NCBI GenBank assembly: GCA_030830245.1
Contig: JAURNJ010000069.1
Location: 1 to 9,028, forward strand
Direction of reading: 5' to 3'
Length of the DNA: 9,028 nucleotides
Source: Novosphingobium sp.
Lineage (GTDB): Bacteria > Pseudomonadota > Alphaproteobacteria > Sphingomonadales > Sphingomonadaceae
Within the stretch, counting starts at the first letter, position 1; each line of letters opens with the position of its first letter. Shown here one piece after another: positions 1 through 7,343 of this stretch. The translations under genes were made by a program, and so were the position numbers. The notes beneath the pieces are model-generated. The model saw nothing but the letters and a program-made list of their open reading frames with translations. It made no database searches and was not told the DNA's origin.

Positions 1-1775
1 AGCGCTTCTACGGCTGGCTCGGGGGTGAGACGAACTCGTACTACCCGGACCTGGTGCACGACAACCACCCGGTGGAGCCTCCGGCCCGGCCCGAGGACGG
101 CTACCACCTGGCCGACGACATGGCCGACAAGGCCGTCGAGTTCATCCGTGATGCCAAGGTCATCGACCCCGACAAGCCGTTCTTCATGTACCTCGCCCCC
201 CAGGCCGGGCATGCACCGCACCTCGTGCCGCTCGAGTGGGCCGATCGCTACAAAGGCAGGTTCGACAGTGGATGGGACAAGCTTCGCGAAGAGATTTTCA
301 GGCGTCAGAAGCAGGCAGGCGTCATACCGCGCAACGCTCGGCTCACGCCCCGCGAGACAGGCATGCCGGCGTGGAACTCGCTGACGACCGGTCAAAGGCG
401 TTTCGCGGCGCGTTCCATGGAGGTCTATGCGGCGTTTCTCGAGCATGTGGACACGCAGGTCGGAAAACTTGTCGAAGCGGTCGACAGGTCCGGCGAGAAG
501 GGCAACACTCTGATCTTCTATGTCTTCGGCGACAATGGCGGCAGTGCGGAAGGCGGCCTGCTCGGCTCCGTGAACTATTTTTCCGAAGCGCACGGTGCCC
601 CGGAGTCGGACGAATACCGCGCCAAGCACGTCGAGGCTTTCGGCAGCCAGCAAGGCAACAACCACTATGCCGCTGGCTGGGCCTGGGCCATGAACACCCC
701 GTTTCGCTGGACCAAGGCGGTGCCATCGCATCTTGGTGCGACGCGCAATGCCCTGGTGGTGCGCTGGCCCGATCGGGTTGCCGGGGCCGGAACGCTGCGG
801 CACCAGTTCGGGCACGTTAACGACATTGCCCCGACGATCCTGCAAGCGGCGGGGATAACCCTTCCGGAACAGGTCAACGGCATCAGGCAAAAGCCGTTCG
901 ATGGCAGTTCCATGCTTGAATCCATCACCACCACCAAGGCGCCCGAATATCACCGGACGCAGTATTTCGAGGTGTTCGGCCATCGCTCGATCTATCACGA
1001 GGGATGGATGGCCTCGGCATTCCATGCGCGATTGCCTTGGAAGATGCGGATGACTTCGGACAGGTCGTTCGACGCCGACACCTGGGAACTGTTCGATCTT
1101 TCGACCGACGCGACGCAAGCGGTCGACCTGTCGGCGCGCTATCCCGCGAAGCTCACTGAGCTGAAGGCACTGTTCGACAAGGAGGCCGAGCGCAACCATG
1201 TATTGCCGCTGGCGAACTATTCCTATGCCGAAGGTCGCAAGCTGCCCAGTCTAGCCAATGGCCGGACCAGCATCACCTACCACGAAGGCGCCCTGGGCAT
1301 TCCGGAAACATCGCTGCCGAGCACCTTCAACCGCTCGTGGCAGGTCGCGGCCAGTATCGATGCGAAGCAGGGCGCGAATGGCGTGATCGCCGCCGTGGGC
1401 GGGGAAAGCGCAGGCTGGTCGCTCTATCTCGATGCCCAGGGCGCGCCAAACTTCGCTTACCGAAGGGTGTCGGGTGATCTGCTTGTGCTGCGATCCGATC
1501 GACCGCTGCCAGCGGGCAAGAACGACGTCACGGTGAATTTCGACTATGAGGGGCCCGGTGCTGGCGGCGCGGCAAAAGTAAGCCTCGCGGTGAATGGCAG
1601 CGTCGCGGACGAGGGCCGGGTGCAAAGCAGTGCTCCCACGCTCTACACGATAGACGAGACCTTCGACGTGGGAATAGACCGGGGTTCTCCGGTAGCGACC
1701 TACCCGGAAAGCGCAGGCATCGGCTTTGCCTTTACCGGCGGGTCTATCGGAGGAGTTACGATCACTGCGAAGTGA
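1..1775 (+). CDS. Arylsulfatase (sulfatase family), 5' end outside the window
   Basis: Hydrolyses sulfate esters; the exact substrate cannot be told from sequence. The reading frame is open from base 3, so 590 residues are visible and the N-terminus is cut by the window edge. That missing part should carry the C/S-x-P-x-R motif whose Cys or Ser becomes formylglycine, so catalytic competence cannot be checked here. Visible family marks are the metal-binding Asp-Asn in FGDNGGSAEGG (bases 525-557), NHYAAGWAWAMNTPFRWTK (about 660-716) with the conserved Lys, then SHLGATRNALVVRWP, and the FGHVNDIAPTILQAAGI block. The last 170 or so residues form a beta-rich C-terminal domain (SLYLDAQG, TFDVGIDRGSPV) usual for this arylsulfatase subfamily, whose members are roughly 750-790 residues as I recall. 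No frameshift is visible. The crotonase gene follows 24 bases after the stop on the same strand, so the two are probably co-transcribed. The family is sure; substrate and start are unknown. Confidence 0.93.
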   Translation, partial: RFYGWLGGETNSYYPDLVHDNHPVEPPARPEDGYHLADDMADKAVEFIRDAKVIDPDKPFFMYLAPQAGHAPHLVPLEWADRYKGRFDSGWDKLREEIFRRQKQAGVIPRNARLTPRETGMPAWNSLTTGQRRFAARSMEVYAAFLEHVDTQVGKLVEAVDRSGEKGNTLIFYVFGDNGGSAEGGLLGSVNYFSEAHGAPESDEYRAKHVEAFGSQQGNNHYAAGWAWAMNTPFRWTKAVPSHLGATRNALVVRWPDRVAGAGTLRHQFGHVNDIAPTILQAAGITLPEQVNGIRQKPFDGSSMLESITTTKAPEYHRTQYFEVFGHRSIYHEGWMASAFHARLPWKMRMTSDRSFDADTWELFDLSTDATQAVDLSARYPAKLTELKALFDKEAERNHVLPLANYSYAEGRKLPSLANGRTSITYHEGALGIPETSLPSTFNRSWQVAASIDAKQGANGVIAAVGGESAGWSLYLDAQGAPNFAYRRVSGDLLVLRSDRPLPAGKNDVTVNFDYEGPGAGGAAKVSLAVNGSVADEGRVQSSAPTLYTIDETFDVGIDRGSPVATYPESAGIGFAFTGGSIGGVTITAK

Positions 1776-1786
1776 TTGTGCATGCC

Positions 1787-1793
1787 GGAGGGA
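1787..1793 (+). promoter_or_regulatory. Shine-Dalgarno of the crotonase gene
   Basis: GGAGGGA lies 6 bases before the ATG at 1800. It decides between three in-frame starts: TTG at 1776, ATG at 1782 and ATG at 1800. Only the last has a well-placed ribosome binding site. The 1782 ATG sits inside the spacer, 2 bases before this site. Confidence 0.75.
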
Positions 1794-1799
1794 CAAGTC

Positions 1800-2558
1800 A
1801 TGCGGTTCGATGCAGGTGATGGCGCAGTTGCAGTCGATATGGATGCGGGGGTGGCGCATGTCAGGCTCGATCGTCCGGCGAAGCTCAACGCGCTTTCACC
1901 GGCGATGTTCGATGCGATCCAGGCAGCCATCGAGCACCTCGCGGGTCTCGCCGATCTGCGCTGTGCCGTGCTCTCGGGGGAAGGGCGCAGCTTCAGCGCC
2001 GGGATCGACCTCGCCGCAGTCGCGGGCGGCGAAATCGCACCGCTCGGTCCGCGCACCCATGGCGACGCCAATGCCATGCAGTTCTGCGCGACGGGGTGGC
2101 GCAGCCTGCCGGTGCCGGTGATCGCGGCCATACGCGGACACTGCTTTGGCGCGGGATTGCAGATCGCGCTCGGGGCGGACATCCGCATCGCTGCGCCCGA
2201 TGCGCGGTTATCGGTGATGGAAATGAAGCACGGACTGGTGCCAGACCTTGGCGGCTTCGTGCTGGCGCGCGGGCTGGTGCGCGCCGATCACTGGCGCGAG
2301 CTGGTCTACACAGCGCGCGAGGTGAACGGCGAGGAAGCGCAGGAACTGGGGCTGCTCACGCGGGTGGCGAGCGATCCCCTGGCCGAGGCCATGATCCTGG
2401 CCAAGGACATCCCTGGCAAGTCACCGCAGGCCATCCGCGCCGCCAAGCGGCTCGCCAATGCCATGGAAGATGGCGATGCGGCGAGCCTGCTGCAGGCGGA
2501 ATCGGACGAGCAGCAGGTTCTGGTCGACGCCCTGCTGGCAGCGATGAGGAAGGGCTAG
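1800..2558 (+). CDS. Crotonase-family protein (enoyl-CoA hydratase/isomerase)
   Basis: Acts on acyl-CoA thioesters, probably in beta-oxidation-like breakdown of a fatty, aromatic or steroid acid. It is 252 residues from the ATG at 1800, normal for the family; in-frame starts at 1776 and 1782 lack a placed ribosome binding site. Residues 22-33 carry the DRPAKLNAL block. The two oxyanion-hole segments are SAGIDL (66-71) and GHCFGAGLQIALGADIRI (113-130). Aligned by eye to rat enoyl-CoA hydratase, its second catalytic glutamate (E164) corresponds to Glu141 in SVMEMKHG, but the first (E144) is Gln121. Asp149 in VPDLGG sits where dienoyl-CoA isomerases have an acidic residue. One acidic residue is enough for enoyl-CoA isomerases, so isomerase or another crotonase reaction is as likely as hydratase. 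C-terminal GKSPQAIRAAKRL (206-218) is typical. It follows the sulfatase gene by 24 bases and converges with the SDR gene. Confidence 0.9.
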   Translation: MRFDAGDGAVAVDMDAGVAHVRLDRPAKLNALSPAMFDAIQAAIEHLAGLADLRCAVLSGEGRSFSAGIDLAAVAGGEIAPLGPRTHGDANAMQFCATGWRSLPVPVIAAIRGHCFGAGLQIALGADIRIAAPDARLSVMEMKHGLVPDLGGFVLARGLVRADHWRELVYTAREVNGEEAQELGLLTRVASDPLAEAMILAKDIPGKSPQAIRAAKRLANAMEDGDAASLLQAESDEQQVLVDALLAAMRKG

Positions 2559-3361
2559 AGCGAAAGGCCGCCGTCGATGGCGATGATCTGCCCGGTCAGG
2601 TAGCTGGCTTCGTTCGAGGCGAGGAAGGCGAACAGGTTGCCCGCGTCTTCCGGCGTTCCGTTTCGCTGGATCTTCGTCATGTCGACGATCTCGCGCATCA
2701 GCACCAGCATGCGGCCAAGCTGGTCTTCGGGCTCCACATCGGGCTTGGGCGGAATCTGGCTGAAATCCTGGTTGCCTGGCTGGATCCAGCCAATGCCGAC
2801 GGCATTACAGCGGATGTTGTTCGGCCCCTCTTCGGCCGCGACATAGCGAACCATCGCCTCGACTGACCCCTTCGACAGCGGCGAGATGCCATCATAGACG
2901 AGGATCCGGCGGTTGGCGAAGGTGGAGCAGGTAGTGATCGAGCCGCCGCCATTGGCGCGCAGCAGCGGGGTGACTGCGTGGAACAGGCGGAAATAGCCCA
3001 TCGCGTCTTCGTTGACGAAGCGCACCGCCTCCTCGACCGGAAAATCCATCAGCTTCTCGAAGCTGACCATCGGCCCCGCGCCAATCGCCAGGCCGTGAAT
3101 GCCGCCACATTCGGCGATGACCCGGTCCATCGCGGCCTGGATCGAACCGGTATCGCCCATGTTCATCGTCTGCGCCCAGACCTTTGCGCCTTCGTCGCGC
3201 AATTCCTGTTCAAAGGCTTCGGCCTTCTCCTTGTTACCGCGATAGGTGAAGACCAGTGGCACGCCTGCCTTGGCGAGGGCGCGGACAATCCCGCCACCGA
3301 CGCTGCCGGTGCCACCGGTCACGAGCATTCCACCTTCAGGGTAGGTAAGTGTCAGGGCCAT
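2555..3361 (-). CDS. Short-chain dehydrogenase/reductase (SDR), atypical active site
   Basis: A 268-residue Rossmann-fold protein with the length and block order of classical SDRs, cytosolic and probably NAD(P)-linked. The N-terminal cofactor loop is LVTGGTGSVGGGI (13-25), a variant of TGxxxGxG. NNAG is replaced by AIGAG (92-96). The helix alpha-4 Asn aligns with Asp119. The catalytic region reads TTCSTFANRRILVYDGISPL (143-162) then SK: Ser146 and Lys164 fit, but the Tyr of YxxxK is Ser160; the nearest Tyr is Tyr156, eight residues before the Lys. The C-terminal part is ordinary (RCNAVGIGWI 184-193, GTPEDAGNLFAFLAS 235-249, YLTGQIIAIDGG 254-265). Start ATG at 3361 has GAGAGGA (3367-3373) with a 5-base spacer. 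It lies 26 bases after the OmpA-like gene and its stop overlaps that of the crotonase. It may be an oxidoreductase using Tyr156 in FabI-like fashion, or a non-catalytic relative; substrate unknown. Confidence 0.88.
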   Translation of the reverse strand: MALTLTYPEGGMLVTGGTGSVGGGIVRALAKAGVPLVFTYRGNKEKAEAFEQELRDEGAKVWAQTMNMGDTGSIQAAMDRVIAECGGIHGLAIGAGPMVSFEKLMDFPVEEAVRFVNEDAMGYFRLFHAVTPLLRANGGGSITTCSTFANRRILVYDGISPLSKGSVEAMVRYVAAEEGPNNIRCNAVGIGWIQPGNQDFSQIPPKPDVEPEDQLGRMLVLMREIVDMTKIQRNGTPEDAGNLFAFLASNEASYLTGQIIAIDGGLSL

Positions 3362-3387
3362 TCTCGTCCTCTCTGTGTTTTACAACC

Positions 3388-4272
3388 TTAAAGACCGTCC
3401 ATTGCCTTGCTGACCAGAACGTTCACCGAAACCCGGCGGTTCTGCGACTTGCCATAGGCTGTGCGATTGTCCGCCAGTGGATCGGCTTCGGCCATGCCGG
3501 CGGGAGTGAGCATGCGATAGGGCTTCCAGCCGCAGGCCTGCTGGAGGTAGTTGACCACCCGGCTGGCGCGCTTCTCGCTGAGTGCCTGATTGACTTCCTC
3601 GCTGCCGGTTGAATCGGTGTATCCCAGAACCAGCATCACCGCGTTATCCATCGCGCTCGCTTCGGCTGCTGTTGCGCAAAGATCGCTCTTGGCCCGCGCC
3701 GACAGCACCGTCTTGCCGACCTCGAAATAGACATTGGTCGTGCGCTTGATGTTATACTTGTCGATGTCGCCCATGCGCGCGCGAAGCGCCTCTGTCGCCG
3801 CGGCCTGATCGGCAAAACCCTGGGCGGTGCCGTTGTGGATCATTGTCGCAATCTTGAGGTCCTTCTTCTTGTAGCGAACCTCGCTCGCCACGAGCCCGTT
3901 GCCCCAGCGAACGGTTTTCACACTGACGGGAAGGCCGTTGATCAGCACCTTCCGAGCGACTTCGGCGCGATTGCCGTCGAACAGGCCCTTGGTGCCCTTG
4001 ATCTGGGTTCCCTCGCTGACATGCATGACGGTGCTGGTGCCATCGCTGGCCGAAACGCGCATCTTGTCGTCGTTGCGGGCCGAAATGATGCCTTCAACCA
4101 CAGGACCGGTGGGCATGCCGGCAAGGTCGGCCGGGGGCGCACCATAGACGGTGGTCATAACCTCGCCGTAACCGGCAGCCTGGCCCTGGGCCATGGCAGC
4201 GTGCGGCGAAACCAGTGCAGTGATTGCTGCCAGAGGCACCAGAACGGCCAGCCGCTGCGAATTGAATTGCAT
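3388..4272 (-). CDS. Secreted OmpA-family peptidoglycan-binding protein
   Basis: A 294-residue envelope protein that probably ties the cell envelope to peptidoglycan. Residues 1-28 look like a Sec signal peptide: positive Arg7, hydrophobic LAVLVPLAAITALVS, and a likely cut after Ala-Met-Ala (26-28). Residues 55-135 are beta-rich, with spaced G and V residues (VVEGIISARNDDKMRVSA; LINGLPVSVKTVRWGNGL), resembling the DUF5666 type; this is a guess. Residues 180-290 are an OmpA C-terminal domain: NVYFEVGKTVLS, then GYTDSTGSEEVNQALSEKRA with Asp220 and Arg235 spaced 15 apart as in the diaminopimelate-binding pair of OmpA, and QNRRVSVNVLV at the end. Cys199 and Cys247 could form a disulfide. An in-frame opening up to 4467 lies inside gyrB and would bury the signal peptide. 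The ATG at 4272 has GGGAGG (4282-4287) with a 9-base spacer. It follows gyrB by 29 bases with no hairpin between. Confidence 0.9.
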   Translation of the reverse strand: MQFNSQRLAVLVPLAAITALVSPHAAMAQGQAAGYGEVMTTVYGAPPADLAGMPTGPVVEGIISARNDDKMRVSASDGTSTVMHVSEGTQIKGTKGLFDGNRAEVARKVLINGLPVSVKTVRWGNGLVASEVRYKKKDLKIATMIHNGTAQGFADQAAATEALRARMGDIDKYNIKRTTNVYFEVGKTVLSARAKSDLCATAAEASAMDNAVMLVLGYTDSTGSEEVNQALSEKRASRVVNYLQQACGWKPYRMLTPAGMAEADPLADNRTAYGKSQNRRVSVNVLVSKAMDGL

Positions 4273-4281
4273 TGCTAAAAA

Positions 4282-4287
4282 CCTCCC
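4282..4287 (-). promoter_or_regulatory. Shine-Dalgarno of the OmpA-like gene
   Basis: On the - strand this reads GGGAGG, 9 bases before the ATG at 4272. It supports that start over upstream in-frame codons, which lie inside gyrB. Confidence 0.75.
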
Positions 4288-4301
4288 AAAGCCATCGGGT
4301 G

Positions 4302-6842
<2,541 letters not shown>

Positions 6843-6881
6843 GCGAAAGCCAGCCGCTGTGCCCGCTTTTCCACATTTCGT

Positions 6882-6921
6882 GCCGGGCGCTGCATCAGGT
6901 CCGGCGGCAAGGCCGGGCGCT
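6882..6921. repeat. Direct repeat of a GC-rich 10-mer
   Basis: GCCGGGCGCT occurs at 6882-6891 and again at 6912-6921, exactly 30 bases apart. The second copy overlaps the left arm of the hairpin at 6911-6932. The hairpin's other arm could therefore pair with either copy in a - strand transcript. It may be chance in GC-rich DNA. Confidence 0.4.
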
Positions 6922-6932
6922 CTGGCCCGGCC
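6911..6932 (-). terminator. GC-rich hairpin downstream of the mini-gene, possible terminator
   Basis: GGCCGGGC (6911-6918) and GCCCGGCC (6925-6932) form a perfect 8-base-pair, all-GC stem with a 6-base loop. It begins 12 bases after the stop of the 27-residue gene and lies upstream of the gyrB promoter, where a terminator would be expected. Only two T residues follow the stem on the - strand, so termination may be weak or need Rho. Confidence 0.45.
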
Positions 6933-6944
6933 AGGCACTGCCGT

Positions 6945-7028
6945 TCAGACCAGCGTGGCGGTCCAGGCCAGGCCGCTGAGGACGAAAGCGACGACAACGC
7001 CAACTACGTTCTGTGCAAAATTGGTCAT
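6945..7028 (-). CDS. 27-residue uncharged hydrophobic small protein
   Basis: I do not recognise this gene. ATG at 7028 to TGA at 6945 gives 27 residues starting MTNFAQNVVGVVVAF and ending LAWTATLV. Residues 8-27 are almost entirely hydrophobic or small, enough for one membrane helix, with a single Trp22. The protein has no Asp, Glu, Lys, Arg or His, so neither end gives a clear topology signal. Evidence that it is a gene: AGGAG (7037-7041) sits 8 bases before the ATG, a nested palindrome lies just upstream of that, a possible promoter lies further up, and an 8-bp GC hairpin follows 12 bases after the stop. The gene occupies the space between gyrB and guaA on the gyrB strand. It could be a small inner-membrane protein, a partner of a larger membrane complex, or a type I toxin-like peptide; nothing in the sequence decides. 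It could also be a chance ORF, but the ribosome binding site argues against that. Confidence 0.6.
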   Translation of the reverse strand: MTNFAQNVVGVVVAFVLSGLAWTATLV

Positions 7029-7036
7029 GGTTCAAA

Positions 7037-7041
7037 CTCCT
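7037..7041 (-). promoter_or_regulatory. Shine-Dalgarno of the 27-residue gene
   Basis: On the - strand AGGAG lies 8 bases before the ATG at 7028. This is one of the better ribosome binding sites in the window and the main reason to accept the small gene. Confidence 0.65.
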
Positions 7042-7050
7042 GTGTTCGTT

Positions 7051-7089
7051 TGGCGGCGATGGCCGGTGCGAATCGCACCTTAGCCGCCA
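7051..7089 (-). repeat. Nested palindrome upstream of the 27-residue gene
   Basis: An inner perfect palindrome GGTGCGA-A-TCGCACC (7065-7079) sits inside outer arms TGGCGGC (7051-7057) and GCCGCCA (7083-7089). The intervening segments are 7 and 3 bases, so the outer stem is offset by a bulge. On the - strand the element ends 9 bases before the Shine-Dalgarno of the small gene, so it would be the 5' untranslated region of that mRNA. It could be an RNA structure affecting translation or stability, or a DNA operator; I cannot tell which. Confidence 0.5.
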
Positions 7090-7101
7090 GTCGTTAATAA
7101 C

Positions 7102-7130
7102 TAACTAAGCTTAGCAAGTAGATATTGCAA
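7102..7130 (-). promoter_or_regulatory. Candidate promoter of the 27-residue gene
   Basis: On the - strand TTGCAA (7130-7125) and TAGTTA (7107-7102) are separated by 17 bases. They lie in a locally AT-rich patch (about 7091-7140) within GC-rich DNA. Transcription would begin near 7095, placing the nested palindrome at the very 5' end of the mRNA. Box matches are partial (about 4 of 6 each). Confidence 0.35.
7105..7114. repeat. 10-base palindrome CTAAGCTTAG in the intergenic region
   Basis: A perfect 10-base palindrome overlaps the spacer and -10 box of the candidate - strand promoter, where a repressor could bind. Next to it GCAAGT is repeated at 7114-7119 and 7127-7132, 13 bases apart. No family of regulator is suggested by the sequence. 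Confidence 0.35.
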
Positions 7131-7132
7131 GT

Positions 7133-7343
7133 GCTAAATTGCGAAGCCCGTGATTTGTTCGCGTCTGCGTCAGCAAAGCCTGCATTTTGAGCCGGTCCGC
7201 CAACGAAGGTGCCTTATGGCGCGCGATATCGTGATGATTGCTTAATGCTGCAAATGCGAATAAGTCGACGAGAGTTGCGGTAAACGCAACGTGAAATCGC
7301 CCTGTCTGGATTTTGCCGCACGGCGGGACTAACCCCTGCCGCC
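7133..7343 (+). other. Upstream region of guaA, no long gene
   Basis: This stretch should carry the guaA promoter and leader. Candidates are weak. TTAGCA (7111-7116) with TAAATT (7135-7140), 18 bases apart, would give a leader of about 200 bases. TTGCTT (7238-7243) with TAAGTC (7261-7266), 17 apart, would start near 7273. A nine-codon ORF (ATG 7216 to TAA 7245, MARDIVMIA) follows AGGTG at 7207-7211; it may be a leader peptide or chance. GGCGG (7322-7326) can pair with CCGCC (7339-7343) directly before the guaA ATG. I see no tRNA or known riboswitch. Confidence 0.4.
7274..7290 (+). repeat. Hairpin in the guaA upstream region
   Basis: GTTGCG (7274-7279) and CGCAAC (7285-7290) form a perfect 6-base-pair stem with loop GTAAA, ending 53 bases before the guaA ATG. 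If the promoter at 7238-7266 is used, this hairpin lies at the 5' end of the mRNA. It might equally be a protein-binding operator. No T-run follows, so it is not a terminator. Confidence 0.4.

Noticed and set aside
1776..1799. Earlier starts of the crotonase at TTG 1776 or ATG 1782
   Set aside because: Neither has a placed ribosome binding site, while GGAGGGA sits 6 bases before the ATG at 1800; the added residues match nothing in the family.
1251..2188. Two - strand frames of 202 and 162 codons opposite the sulfatase and crotonase
   Set aside because: They overlap each other and two well-supported + strand genes; no motifs.
2096..2866. 256-codon + strand frame across the crotonase-SDR junction
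   Set aside because: Out of frame with the crotonase and antisense to the SDR; Arg/Gly/Ala-rich, shadow in character.
7216..7245. Nine-codon ORF upstream of guaA as a separate gene
   Set aside because: Too short to support as a gene from one sequence; kept only as a possible leader element.
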